64,000 bases of DNA from Pseudomonas bharatica CSV86 (GCF_000319305.2 NZ_AMWJ02000004.1:372001-436000); one strand, 5' to 3'; positions 14,855 through 23,833 are shown, counted from the stretch's first letter. The notes: generated by a model not told the origin, from the letters alone. Numbers and translations are program-made.

Positions 14855-17032
14855 TTACAGGCCGTTACGCGCCTTGTACTCGCGACGACGACGATGCAGC
14901 ACCGGCTCGGTGTAGCCGTTCGGCTGCCTGGCACCTTCCACTACCAGCTCGACCGCCGCCTGGAAGGCGATGTTGTTGTCGAAGTCCGGTGCCATCGGGC
15001 GGTACAGCGGGTCGTTGGCGTTCTGCTTGTCCACCACCGGCGCCATGCGCTTCAGGCCTTCCACTACCTGCGCTTCGGTCACCACGCCATGTCGCAGCCA
15101 GTTGGCCAGCAACTGGGCGGAGATGCGCAATGTGGCGCGGTCTTCCATCAGGCCGACATCGTTGATGTCCGGCACCTTCGAACAACCCACGCCCTGGTCG
15201 ATCCAGCGCACCACGTAGCCGAGGATGCCCTGGGCATTGTTGTCCAGCTCGTTGCGGATTTCCTCGGCGGACCAGTTGGTGTCCGGTGCCAGCGGGATGG
15301 TCAGGATATCGTCCACGGACGCCGGGGCACGCTTGGCCAGTTCGGCCTGGCGTTCCTTGACGTTGACCTTGTGGTAATGCAGCACGTGCAGGGCCGCAGC
15401 GGTCGGCGACGGTACCCAGGCGGTGTTGGCACCGGCCAGCGGGTGGGCGATCTTCTGCTCCAGCATGTCGGCCATCAGGTCCGGCATGGCCCACATGCCC
15501 TTGCCGATCTGGGCACGGCCTTGCAGGCCGGTGGCCAGGCCGATATCGACGTTGGAGTTTTCGTAGGCGCCGATCCATTTCTGCGCCTTCATGGCACCCT
15601 TGCGCACCATCGCGCCGGCTTCCATGGAGGTGTGGATCTCGTCGCCGGTACGGTCGAGGAAGCCAGTGTTGATGAACACCACGCGCTCGCTGGCGGCCTT
15701 GATGCATGCCTTGAGGTTGACCGTGGTGCGGCGCTCCTCGTCCATGATCCCGACTTTCAGGGTGTTGTGCGGCAGGCCCAGCATGTCTTCGATGCGGCCG
15801 AACAGCTCGTTGGTGAACGCGGCTTCTTCCGGGCCGTGCATCTTCGGCTTGACGATGTACACCGAACCCTTGCGGCTGTTCTTGCGCGAGGTGTTGCCGT
15901 TCAGGTTGTGCATCGCCGCGAGGTTGGTGACCAGGCCGTCGAGGATGCCCTCGGGCACTTCGTTACCGTCCTTGTCGAGGATCGCGTCGATGGTCATCAG
16001 GTGACCGACGTTGCGCACGAACAGCAGCGAACGACCGTGCAGAGTGACAGTGCCACCGTTCGGCGCGGTGTACTCGCGGTCCGGGTTCATGGTGCGGGTG
16101 AAGGTCTGGCCGTTCTTGCTTACGCTTTCCGCCAGGTCGCCCTTCATCAGGCCCAGCCAGTTGCGGTAGACCACGACCTTGTCGTCGGCGTCCACGGCGG
16201 CGACCGAGTCTTCGCAGTCCATGATGGTGGTCAGGGCGGCTTCGACCAGGATGTCCTTCACGCCGGCGGCGTCGGTCTGACCGACCGGGGTGGTCGGGTC
16301 GATCTGGATTTCGAAGTGCAGGTCGTTGTGCTTGAGCAGGATGCCGGTCGGCTCGCTGGCCTGGCCCTGGAAGCCGATCAGTTGCGCGTCGTCACGCAGG
16401 CCGCTGTTGCTGCCACCCTTGAGGGCGACGATGAGTTTGCCGCCTTCGATGCTGTAGCGGGTGGCATCGACGTGGGAGCCGGCGGCCAGTGGCGCGGATT
16501 CGTCGAGGAAGGCGCGGGCGAAGGCGATGACCTTGTCGCCGCGGACCTTGTTGTAGCCCTTGCCCTTTTCGGCGCCGCCTTCTTCGCTGATGGCATCGGT
16601 GCCGTACAGCGCGTCGTACAGCGAGCCCCAGCGGGCGTTCGAGGCGTTCAGGGCGAAACGGGCGTTCATGACCGGGACCACCAGCTGCGGGCCGGCCATC
16701 ACGGCGATTTCTTCGTCGACATTCTGGGTGGACACCTGGAAATCCGACGCTTCTGGCAGCAGATAACCAATTTCCTGAAGGAAAGCCTTGTAGGCCGCGG
16801 CGTCATGGGCCTGGCCTTTGCGCGCCTGGTGCCAGGCATCGATCTGCGCTTGCAGGGTGTCGCGTTTGCTCAGCAGGGCTTTGTTCTTTGGAGCGAGGTC
16901 GTTGATGATCTTTTCCGCACCTGCCCAGAACTTCTCGGCGCTGACGCCGGTTCCGGGAATCGCTTCGTTGTTCACGAAGTCGAACAGGACTTTGGCGACC
17001 TGAAGGCCACCGACTTGAACGTGTTCAGTCAT
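14855..17032 (-). CDS. glcB: Malate synthase G
   Basis: 725 residues from ATG 17032 (MTEHVQVGGLQVAKVLFDF), the usual length of isoform G. It condenses acetyl-CoA with glyoxylate to malate in glycolate and two-carbon metabolism. Family signatures are present: GNTSRKNSRKGSVYIVKPKM (acetyl-CoA region), the Mg-binding and catalytic stretch around EDSVAAVDADDKVVVYRNW, MWAMPDLMADML and FINTGFLDRTGDEIHTSMEA. It is a single-gene unit with a 437-bp upstream region. No glycolate oxidase genes adjoin it. Confidence 0.97.
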   Translation of the reverse strand: MTEHVQVGGLQVAKVLFDFVNNEAIPGTGVSAEKFWAGAEKIINDLAPKNKALLSKRDTLQAQIDAWHQARKGQAHDAAAYKAFLQEIGYLLPEASDFQVSTQNVDEEIAVMAGPQLVVPVMNARFALNASNARWGSLYDALYGTDAISEEGGAEKGKGYNKVRGDKVIAFARAFLDESAPLAAGSHVDATRYSIEGGKLIVALKGGSNSGLRDDAQLIGFQGQASEPTGILLKHNDLHFEIQIDPTTPVGQTDAAGVKDILVEAALTTIMDCEDSVAAVDADDKVVVYRNWLGLMKGDLAESVSKNGQTFTRTMNPDREYTAPNGGTVTLHGRSLLFVRNVGHLMTIDAILDKDGNEVPEGILDGLVTNLAAMHNLNGNTSRKNSRKGSVYIVKPKMHGPEEAAFTNELFGRIEDMLGLPHNTLKVGIMDEERRTTVNLKACIKAASERVVFINTGFLDRTGDEIHTSMEAGAMVRKGAMKAQKWIGAYENSNVDIGLATGLQGRAQIGKGMWAMPDLMADMLEQKIAHPLAGANTAWVPSPTAAALHVLHYHKVNVKERQAELAKRAPASVDDILTIPLAPDTNWSAEEIRNELDNNAQGILGYVVRWIDQGVGCSKVPDINDVGLMEDRATLRISAQLLANWLRHGVVTEAQVVEGLKRMAPVVDKQNANDPLYRPMAPDFDNNIAFQAAVELVVEGARQPNGYTEPVLHRRRREYKARNGL

Positions 17033-17469
17033 TGCTTGCCTCACTCTGCTCAGCTATATCGCTTTTCTATTTATGCCTTGCGCGCTTCTCTAAACACGGC
17101 ACCAGGACATGCCCTGACGGGCGACTGGATGCGGCCCGCCAGGCTGGCTGGAGGGCGGTTGCGCATTTTCACAGGCGCTTGGCAGACATCGATCGGAACG
17201 TTTTGTAGTCCACGCTGCGGCATACTACATGATGCGCTGCGCATGTGAAAATTAGACTAAATACGTCGTTCTGCGACCGTTTGGTCGCATGGGGTCACGC
17301 TGGGAAGGGATATGTTCGCAAAAAACGTGTGGATTGTTCCAGATAAATCTTAAAACAGTACACGATTCGCTTTTCCGTTCCTCTGCGGCAGGTTGCCGCG
17401 CCTTGCCTATACTGACCCGACGCCATGCTGCCAGCGGCGTTTCCACGGGTATTGCAGAGGGTCGTCCGC
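17033..17469. promoter_or_regulatory. Intergenic region between divergent glcB and gcvR, with two inverted repeats
   Basis: No gene is visible. Two inverted repeats stand out: TGCGACC-GTTT-GGTCGCA (17272-17289), and a separated pair GCATTTTCACA (about 17162-17172) with TGTGAAAAT (about 17244-17252). Either could be an operator for glcB; no regulator can be named. AT-rich stretches at 17250-17270 and 17325-17360 could hold the glcB and gcvR promoters. Confidence 0.45.
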
Positions 17470-17987
17470 GTGAACCATCTTGTTCTTACCGTCATTGCCG
17501 CCGACAAGGCCGGGCAGGTCGAGCGTATCGCCCAAACCATCGCCGAGCATAACGGCAATTGGCTGGAAAGCCGCATGTCGCGGATGGCCGGGCAGTTCGC
17601 CGGGATCCTGCGCATTGCCGTGCCGGCCGAGTCCCATGATGAACTGGTCGACGCCCTGCAGGCCCTGGGCGAGCGCGGCATTCGCGTGTTGATCGCGGAA
17701 AGCGGGATCGAGCCATCCTGTTCATGGAAGCCGATTGCCATGAGCCTGGTGGGCAATGACAGGCCCGGGATCGTCCGCGATATCACCCGTCTGCTGGCCG
17801 AACAGGGCGTCAATGTCGAGCGCTTGAGTACCGACGTGCGCCCGGCCCCATGAGCAGCGAGCCGCTGTTCCATGCCGAGGCCCTGCTTGCGGTACCGCTG
17901 ACCCTGTCGCTGGACGGCCTGCAGGTGCGCCTTGAAGAGCTGGCCGACGACCTCATGGTCGAGCTGGAACTGCGTCCGGAGGAGTAG
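17470..17987 (+). pseudogene. gcvR: GcvR-type ACT-domain regulator, one-base deletion near the 3' third
   Basis: GTG start at 17470 (VNHLVLTVIAADKAGQ). The first ACT domain spans about 1-80 and the second begins at WKPIAMSLVGNDRPGIV. The frame stops early at 17851 (VRPAP then TGA). One frame over, translation continues from the overlapping ATG as MSSEPLFHAEALLAVPL to EELADDLMVELELRPEE, stop at 17985-17987, which is the normal C-terminus of this family. Restoring one base in GCCCC-ATGAGC (C5 read as C4, or a lost G) gives about 172 residues. GcvR represses the glycine cleavage system through GcvA. Probably intact in the real genome. Confidence 0.82.
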
Positions 17988-18165
17988 GTTATCCCCAGGC
18001 ACTTATCCCGTTTTCGCGTGGATCGCCCTGTGGATAAGCTGGGGGCTGCGACGTGCAGGCCACGTGGATCAAAGCTTCCCAAGGATTGAGCAAAAAACCG
18101 CCAGAAATCAGCGGCTTGTGCACAAAGCGCGGGGATGAGGATGTGGATAACCTTGGGAGAGGTTG
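17988..18165. other. Intergenic DnaA-box cluster
   Basis: Two exact DnaA boxes TGTGGATAA occur at 18029-18037 and 18142-18150, in the same orientation and 113 bp apart. Near-matches TTATCCCCA (17989-17997) and TTATCCCG (18003-18010) are close by, and TGTGCACAA lies at 18117-18125. No gene is seen. The cluster could titrate DnaA or regulate gcvR or rarD; this is inference. Confidence 0.5.
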
Positions 18166-18166
18166 C

Positions 18167-18212
18167 TACAGGCCACGAATCACGTGGCCTGTAGCGGCTT
18201 GATCGTTTTTTG
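18167..18212 (+). terminator. Terminator hairpin after gcvR
   Basis: A 13-bp perfect stem, GCTACAGGCCACG with its complement around an AATCA loop (about 18167-18197), is followed on the plus strand by a T6 run (about 18206-18211). It is placed to end the gcvR transcript just before the convergent rarD stop. Confidence 0.6.
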
Positions 18213-18213
18213 A

Positions 18214-19101
18214 TCAGGCGCGCTTGCGCAGGCTCAGCCAGGCATCGACGCTGTACAGGGCCAGGCCGGCCCAGATAAACATGAACGCAACCAGGGTGCT
18301 GCTCGACAGGTGCTCGTCGAACAGCAGCACCGCCTGCAGCAGCACCAGGGTCGGCGCCAGGTACTGCAGGAAGCCCAGGGTGGTATAGGGCAGGTGGCGG
18401 GCCGCTGCGTTGAAGCTGACCAGCGGCACCAGGGTCACCGGCCCGGCAGCCATCAGCCACAACGCCTGGCTGGTGGTATAGAACTCCGGCTGGGCGCTGC
18501 TGGCCATCGGGTTGAGCAGGAGCCAGCCGATGGCGATCGGCACCAGCATCCAGGTTTCCACTACAAGGCCGGGCAAGGCCGCTACAGGCGCCTGCTTGCG
18601 GATCAACCCATAGAAACCGAAGCTCAGGGCCAGGGCCAGCGATACCCAGGGCAGGCTGCCCACTTGCCACACCTGCTGCGCCACCCCCGCTGCCGCCAGG
18701 CCCACCGCGACCCATTGCAGGCGGCGCAGGCGCTCACCGAGCAGGAGCATGCCCAGCAACACGTTGACCAGCGGGTTGATGTAGTAGCCGAGGCTGGCTT
18801 CGAGCATGCGCCCGTTGTTCACCGCCCAGACGTAGGTCAGCCAGTTGAAGGCGATCAACGAACCGCTCAGGGCCAGGATGGCCAGGCGCCGCGGGTTCTC
18901 GCGCAGTTCGCGCCACCAGCCGGGGTGTTTCCAGACCAGCAGCAACGCCGCGCCGAACAGCGCCGACCACAGCACCCGGTGGACGATGATTTCCACCGCC
19001 GGGACGCTTTGCAGGAGCTTGAAGTAGATGGGGAACAGGCCCCAGATGATGTAGGCGGTCAGGCCGAGAATGTACCCGCGGCGCGGGTTGGCGGCAGTCA
19101 T
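18214..19101 (-). CDS. rarD: RarD family EamA transporter
   Basis: 295 residues from ATG 19101 (MTAANPRRGYILGLTAYIIW). Ten hydrophobic helices and the RarD signature are visible: GLFPIYFKLLQSVPAVEII, TYVWAVNNGRMLEASLGYYI (about 85-105) and FLQYLAPTLVLLQAVLLFDE. These inner-membrane drug/metabolite-transporter proteins are called chloramphenicol-sensitive protein RarD; the natural substrate is not known. It is a single-gene unit followed by srkA on the same strand at some distance. Confidence 0.93.
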   Translation of the reverse strand: MTAANPRRGYILGLTAYIIWGLFPIYFKLLQSVPAVEIIVHRVLWSALFGAALLLVWKHPGWWRELRENPRRLAILALSGSLIAFNWLTYVWAVNNGRMLEASLGYYINPLVNVLLGMLLLGERLRRLQWVAVGLAAAGVAQQVWQVGSLPWVSLALALSFGFYGLIRKQAPVAALPGLVVETWMLVPIAIGWLLLNPMASSAQPEFYTTSQALWLMAAGPVTLVPLVSFNAAARHLPYTTLGFLQYLAPTLVLLQAVLLFDEHLSSSTLVAFMFIWAGLALYSVDAWLSLRKRA

Positions 19102-19161
19102 GATGATCCTTGCTTGGGCTAACGGGTTGCGCGGCTATTGTAGACAGAGGTCCTGCCGCTT

Positions 19162-20136
19162 CTAGAACAATTTGAGTGGCTCTTCGTCCAGTGCCGCGCA
19201 CTGCTCGCGCAACGCCAGGATCTGGTCGCCCCAATAGCGCTCCTGGCCGAACCAGGGGAAGCTGCGCGGGAACGCCGGATCGTCCCAGCGCCGCGCCAGC
19301 CAGGCGCTGTAGTGCAAAAGGCGCAGGCCGCGCAGGGGTTCGATCAAGGCCAGCTCGCGGGGATCGAAATCGTGGAATTCGTTGTAGCCGTCCATTAGCT
19401 CGGCGAGCTGGCCGAGGCGCTCTTCGCGGCTGCCAGCGAGCATCATCCACAGGTCCTGGACTGCGGGGCCCATGCGACAGTCGTCGAGGTCGACGATATG
19501 GAATACCTCGTCGCGGCACATCAGGTTGCCGGGGTGGCAGTCGCCGTGCAGGCGGATCTGCTGGTGCGGGGTGCGGGCGTAGATGGCCTCGATGCGCTTG
19601 AGCAGGTCGCGTGCCACGGATTCGAAGGCCGGAAGCAGGCTTTTCGGCACGAAGTCGCCTTCCAGCAGGGTGCTCAGTGAGGCATGACCAAAGTTATCCA
19701 CAGCGAGGCTTTCGCGCTCGACAAAAGGACGGCTGGCACCGACCGCATGCAGGCGGCCGAGCAACTGGCCGAGGCGATAGAGCTGGTCGAGATTGCCTGG
19801 CTCCGGCGCACGACCGCCACGACGGGGGAACAGCGCAAAGCGGAAACCGGCGTGTTCGAACAGGGTCTTGCCGTTATGCAGCAGCGGGGCGACCACGGGC
19901 ACTTCGCACCCGGCCAGTTCGGCGGTGAAGGCATGTTCCTCGAGGATGGCGGCATCGCTCCAGCGGCCGGGGCGGTAGAACTTGGCGATCACCGGCTCGG
20001 CGTCTTCGATGCCGACCTGGTACACCCGGTTCTCGTAGCTGTTCAATGCCAGCACGCGGGCATCGCTGAGCAGGTCCTGGCTTTCGATGGCATCCAGGAC
20101 CAGATCGGGGGTGAGGGTATCGAAGGGGTGGGACAT
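19162..20136 (-). CDS. srkA: Stress response kinase SrkA (YihE)
   Basis: 324 residues from ATG 20136 (MSHPFDTLTPDLVLDAIES). An aminoglycoside-phosphotransferase/choline-kinase fold is shown by the nucleotide region SYENRVYQVGIEDAEPVIAK, the catalytic loop LHGDCHPGNLM and the metal-binding IVDLDDCRMG. In E. coli this protein kinase counters MazEF-linked death and protects against envelope stress. It has the same strand as rarD, with about 60 bp between them, so cotranscription is possible. No dsbA neighbour is present, unlike in enterics. Confidence 0.92.
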   Translation of the reverse strand: MSHPFDTLTPDLVLDAIESQDLLSDARVLALNSYENRVYQVGIEDAEPVIAKFYRPGRWSDAAILEEHAFTAELAGCEVPVVAPLLHNGKTLFEHAGFRFALFPRRGGRAPEPGNLDQLYRLGQLLGRLHAVGASRPFVERESLAVDNFGHASLSTLLEGDFVPKSLLPAFESVARDLLKRIEAIYARTPHQQIRLHGDCHPGNLMCRDEVFHIVDLDDCRMGPAVQDLWMMLAGSREERLGQLAELMDGYNEFHDFDPRELALIEPLRGLRLLHYSAWLARRWDDPAFPRSFPWFGQERYWGDQILALREQCAALDEEPLKLF

Positions 20137-20242
20137 GCGCGACTCCGGCTGTGCGGCGAGGAAAAAAGGGCCGCATCGATTCCGGCATGGTAACCCAGGG
20201 GGTGTTTCCTGGAGAGGTCCAATTCTCAAGGCATTCAGAGAA

Positions 20243-20276
20243 CCTTGTGCGAGCTGGCTTGCCAGCTCCCACAAGG
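20243..20276. repeat. Partial REP element (class A)
   Basis: ACCTTGTGCGAGCTGGCTTG then CCAGCTCCCACAAGGT, a compact single palindrome with the two REP arms collapsed onto each other. It lies between phoX and srkA. Confidence 0.8.
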
Positions 20277-20300
20277 TTTTGTGTTAACCAGTCCTTTGTG

Positions 20301-22205
20301 TCAGGCGCCGATGATGCCGCCATCGTCCCGGGTAATCGCCATTACCGACGACCGTGGCTTGCCATTGGGCAGGTGCTCGGGGAAGGTCGAGCCGCCGGTT
20401 TCGCCCGGGTGCTGGATGCCGACGAACAGGGTCTTCTGGTCCGGCGCAAAGGCGATCCCGGTCACCTCGCAAGCCACCGGCCCGACCATGAAGCGGCGGA
20501 TCTCCCCGGTCGCCGGATCGGCGCAGAGCATCTGGTTGTTGCCCATGCCGGCAAAATCCCCGGCATTGCTGTAGTCGCCGTCGGTGAGGATCCACAGCCG
20601 GCCGTCCGGGTCGAAGCCCAGGCCGTCGGGGCTGTTGAACATGTTCTGTACGGTGACGTTGCCCGAGCCGCCTTTGGCCGTTCCAGGATGCACCTGCGGA
20701 TTGCCGGCGACCACGAAGAGATCCCAGTCGAAGGTCATCGAGCCATGGTCATCCCCTGTTTCGCGCCAGCGCAGGATTTGTCCGTAGACGTTCTTCTCCC
20801 GCGGATTTGGACCGCCTACCGGCTGGCCTTCTTCACCGCGCTTGACGTTGTTGGTGAGGGTGCAATAGACCTGCCCGTCCTTCGGGCTGACCACGATCCA
20901 TTCCGGACGGTCCATGCGCGTGGCCTTCAGCACGCTGGCGGCCAGGCGCGCGTGGATCAGGACCTGCGCCTGGCTGGCGAAACCGGCGGCTGCGTTGAGG
21001 CCGTTCTTGCCGTGGGTGAGTTCCAGCCACTGGCCCTTGCCCTTCGGGTGCCCGGGGTTGCCGTCGCCATCGTCGAAACGGGCCACGTACAAGGTGCCGT
21101 GGTCCAGCAGGTTGCGATTGGCGGTGGGGTTCTTGTGGTCGATGCGCTCGCGGCTGATGAACTTGTAGATAAACTCGCCGCGCTCATCGTCGCCCATGTA
21201 CACCACGGCGCGGCCGTCGCGGGTTTCGCCCAGTGCTGCGTTTTCGTGCTTGAAACGGCCGAGGGCGGTGCGCTTGACCGGTGTGGACTGCGGATCGAAC
21301 GGATCGATTTCCACCACCCAGCCATGGCGGTTCAACTCGTTGGGGTTTTTCGCCAGGTCGAAGCGCGGGTCGTGCTGGTGCCAGCCGACCTCCTTGCCCG
21401 TCACCGAGGCACCATAGCGCTTCTGCCCTGCATCGAAGGCCTGCTGCGGATCGCTGCTGCCGAAGCAATCGGTGAAGTTTTCTTCGCAGGTCAGGTAGGT
21501 GCCCCAGGGCGTCTTGCCGTTGGCGCAGTTCTGGAAGGTGCCGAGGACCTTGCTGCCGCTGTTGTCGGCGGCGGTGCGCAGCCAGGCATCGCCGGCCGCC
21601 GGGCCGCTCATGCGCATCGGTGTGTTGCCGTGGATGCGCCGGTTGTACCGGGAATCCTGGACGAACTGCCATTGGCCGTTGTTGCGCTGCACTTCGATCA
21701 CCGACACACCTTCGGCCGCCTGGGCCTTGTGCACGTCTTCGGCATTGGCCGGCTGGCCGCCGTGATCGAACAGGTAGCGGTAGTTGGTGTACTCGTTGTT
21801 GATCGCCATCAGCGCGCGGTTTTCATCGCCCGGGAAGGGGAACAGGCTCATGCCGTCGTTGTTGTCGCCGAACTGCATTTCCTGGGCCTTGGCCGTGCCC
21901 TTGCCGGACGGGTCGAAAGCCGGCGCTCCGGGATGTAGGGGCTGGCCCCAGCTGATCAACACCGAAGCCTTGTAGCCCGGCGGCAGGCTGATGCCGTCGG
22001 CGGTGGAGGAAGCAATCGCGCTGAAACCGAGCAACGGGCTGCCGGACGCGGCGCTCACACTGTTGGCCAGCACGCTGCGGCTCAGCAGGTTGCCGCCGAG
22101 AAACAGCGCCGCTCCACACAAGGCTCCGGCACCGATGAAACGGCGACGGCTGAGGCCGACCAGTTGCTCGAGGTCGGTCGGCTGGTTTTCTTCTAATAGG
22201 TTCAT
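20301..22205 (-). CDS. phoX: PhoX-type alkaline phosphatase (DUF839), Tat-exported
   Basis: 634 residues from ATG 22205 (MNLLEENQPTDLEQL). A Tat signal is plain: SRRRFIGAGALCGAALFLGG (about 29-48). The mature part shows PhoX features: NNEYTNYRYLF, TPWGTYLTCEENFTDCF, GWVVEIDPFDPQSTPVKRTA and YMGDDERGEFIYKF, acidic and Glu residues that bind the Fe/Ca cofactor. PhoX releases phosphate from organic monoesters in the periplasm. A Pho box at 22238-22256 sits just upstream. The C-terminal part (FNSPDGLGFDPDGRLWILTD) is beta-propeller-like, as expected. Confidence 0.93.
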   Translation of the reverse strand: MNLLEENQPTDLEQLVGLSRRRFIGAGALCGAALFLGGNLLSRSVLANSVSAASGSPLLGFSAIASSTADGISLPPGYKASVLISWGQPLHPGAPAFDPSGKGTAKAQEMQFGDNNDGMSLFPFPGDENRALMAINNEYTNYRYLFDHGGQPANAEDVHKAQAAEGVSVIEVQRNNGQWQFVQDSRYNRRIHGNTPMRMSGPAAGDAWLRTAADNSGSKVLGTFQNCANGKTPWGTYLTCEENFTDCFGSSDPQQAFDAGQKRYGASVTGKEVGWHQHDPRFDLAKNPNELNRHGWVVEIDPFDPQSTPVKRTALGRFKHENAALGETRDGRAVVYMGDDERGEFIYKFISRERIDHKNPTANRNLLDHGTLYVARFDDGDGNPGHPKGKGQWLELTHGKNGLNAAAGFASQAQVLIHARLAASVLKATRMDRPEWIVVSPKDGQVYCTLTNNVKRGEEGQPVGGPNPREKNVYGQILRWRETGDDHGSMTFDWDLFVVAGNPQVHPGTAKGGSGNVTVQNMFNSPDGLGFDPDGRLWILTDGDYSNAGDFAGMGNNQMLCADPATGEIRRFMVGPVACEVTGIAFAPDQKTLFVGIQHPGETGGSTFPEHLPNGKPRSSVMAITRDDGGIIGA

Positions 22206-22237
22206 GTCAGGCTCCCTGCGGTTCGTGGCAGTCACCT

Positions 22238-22256
22238 TAATCAGGCCCTATGACAG
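22238..22256 (-). promoter_or_regulatory. Pho box upstream of phoX
   Basis: On the minus strand CTGTCAT-AGGGC-CTGATTA, close to the PhoB consensus of two CTGTCAT-like heptamers 11-12 bp apart, 33-51 bp before the phoX start. The second half matches at 5 of 7 positions. Confidence 0.7.
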
Positions 22257-22270
22257 TTTTGTGGCGTTTT

Positions 22271-23035
22271 TCAGGCGGGTGTTCCGAGAAGAACGTAGGT
22301 AGGAAGGAAGGTGACCTGTACGAAGCTTCCGACGCCAAGGCTGTGGGTGTTCAGCCAGTCCTGCTCGGCAAACGCGCACAGGGTCTGTCCGCTGCCCAGG
22401 CTCAGGCGCAGTTCGCTGGCGCCGTGGGGATCTTCCTGCACCTCGTCGATGCGCGCTTCCAGGCAGTTGCTGCCATGCGTGACCGCAGCGTCGCGGGTGG
22501 CCAGCTGCAGCCAGCCGGCCTTTATCAAGGCGACCACGGTGGTGCCGATCTGCAGTTCCAGGCGCTGGGTGCTGTCGCGAGTGATCTGCGCCTGGATGCG
22601 CAGGTCGCCGGGCAGGGTCAGTTCGATGGTGTCGTTGCGGCCCTGCGGGTGGATGGCAGTGACCTGCCCGTGCAGCTGGTTACGCGCGCTCGTGCGCAGC
22701 ATCAGGCGCCCGATCAGGTCGAGGTCGCCGCTGTCTTCGGCTTCCTCGAGGACCTGCGCCTGAAGAATCTGCAAACGCTGGTACAGGCGCAGCACCCGCC
22801 GGCCTTCGTCCGACAGCTGAGCGCCACCACCGCCACGGCCCCCGGCGCTTCTCTCCACCAATGGCCGGGCGGCCAGGTTGTTGAGTTCGTCGATGGCATC
22901 CCAGGCGGCCTTGTAACTCATCCCCGCTGCCTTGGCGGCCCGCGTGATGGAGCCTTGCTCATCGATGTGCTGCAACAGGGCGATGCGTTGCGGGCGACGG
23001 ACGATGTGCTGGGACAGGGGCGTGGGCAGTGACAT
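22271..23035 (-). CDS. ModE-type molybdate-responsive regulator
   Basis: 254 residues from ATG 23035 (MSLPTPLSQHIVRRPQR). The N-terminal winged helix carries GSITRAAKAAGMSYKAAWDA and the glycine-rich wing RSAGGRGGGGAQL, the ModE signature. Two Mop/TOBE domains follow (about 120-185, RNQLHGQVTAIHPQGRNDTI; about 190-254, SNCLEARIDEVQEDPH), which bind molybdate. ModE normally represses modABC when molybdate is ample; no modABC gene is nearby, so its target lies elsewhere. Confidence 0.9.
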   Translation of the reverse strand: MSLPTPLSQHIVRRPQRIALLQHIDEQGSITRAAKAAGMSYKAAWDAIDELNNLAARPLVERSAGGRGGGGAQLSDEGRRVLRLYQRLQILQAQVLEEAEDSGDLDLIGRLMLRTSARNQLHGQVTAIHPQGRNDTIELTLPGDLRIQAQITRDSTQRLELQIGTTVVALIKAGWLQLATRDAAVTHGSNCLEARIDEVQEDPHGASELRLSLGSGQTLCAFAEQDWLNTHSLGVGSFVQVTFLPTYVLLGTPA

Positions 23036-23095
23036 GGGGACCGGTACCAAAGCTGGCGATGATCGGCAGGAAAGTGCCTGCCTGACCCTGCCAAG

Positions 23096-23833
23096 TCAAG
23101 CGTTGCCGGGGCGCGGCGTACGTGCCAGGCAATAGACGTCCACCCGCGCCGCGCCGGCATCGCGCAACAGCCGGGCCAGGGCCTGGGCGGTGGCGCCGGT
23201 GGTCATGACGTCGTCCACCAGGGCCACATGCAGGCCTTCGACGGCTTCGGGCCGGACGATGGCGAAGGCATTGGCGAGGTTGCGCCTGCGCGCTCGGGCA
23301 TCCAGTTCCTGTTGCGCGATGGTCTCGACAGGGCGGCTCAGTAATTCAGGGTCGCAGGAAATCGACAGCTGCGCCGCGATCCACTGGCCAAGCATCGCGG
23401 CCTGGTTGTAGCCGCGCTGGCGCAAACGTTGCCTGGCCATCGGCACCGGCAGCAGCAGGGCCGGGCGTGGCAGCCCTTCGGCGAAACGATGGGCCAGCCA
23501 GTTGCCGAGCATCTGCGCCAGCAACCGGCCCAGCGGCCATTGGCGCTGGTGCTTGAAACGGGTGATCAGGGCATCCAGCGGAAATCCGTAGTGCCACGGC
23601 ACCAGCACCCGCCTGAACACTGGACGCCGTCGCGCGCACTGGGTGCAGAGCAGGCCGTCGATCGGCAGGGGCAGGGCGCATACCCGGCACTGTTCATCCA
23701 GCCACGGCAATTCACTTTCACAGGGCATACAGATGGGCTGAGCCTGCTCGGACGCTTCGTCGCATAAAAGGCAGGGCTGGTTGTTATTTGAGCAGATGTA
23801 AACCTTCTGTTTAGGTGCGGGTTGACAGCGCAT
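23096..23833 (-). CDS. ComF family phosphoribosyltransferase-like protein
   Basis: 245 residues. The N-terminus holds a double zinc ribbon (CLLCDEASEQAQPICMPC and CRVCALPLPIDGLLCTQC). The C-terminal phosphoribosyltransferase fold has the PRPP loop VALVDDVMTTGAT and LLPVPMARQRLRQRGYNQA. ComF is required for DNA uptake in naturally competent bacteria and is widely kept in others. It is divergent from bioB with about 90 bp between starts, a conserved arrangement in pseudomonads. The start at 23833 could be later, since the zinc motif begins near residue 21. Confidence 0.92.
   Translation of the reverse strand: MRCQPAPKQKVYICSNNNQPCLLCDEASEQAQPICMPCESELPWLDEQCRVCALPLPIDGLLCTQCARRRPVFRRVLVPWHYGFPLDALITRFKHQRQWPLGRLLAQMLGNWLAHRFAEGLPRPALLLPVPMARQRLRQRGYNQAAMLGQWIAAQLSISCDPELLSRPVETIAQQELDARARRRNLANAFAIVRPEAVEGLHVALVDDVMTTGATAQALARLLRDAGAARVDVYCLARTPRPGNA

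Noticed and set aside
14426..17248. 940-codon plus-strand open frame across glcB
   Set aside because: Antisense shadow of malate synthase G; the minus strand carries every conserved block.
17988..18165. DnaA-box cluster as a replication origin
   Set aside because: No dnaA, dnaN, gidA or partition genes and no AT-rich unwinding region nearby.
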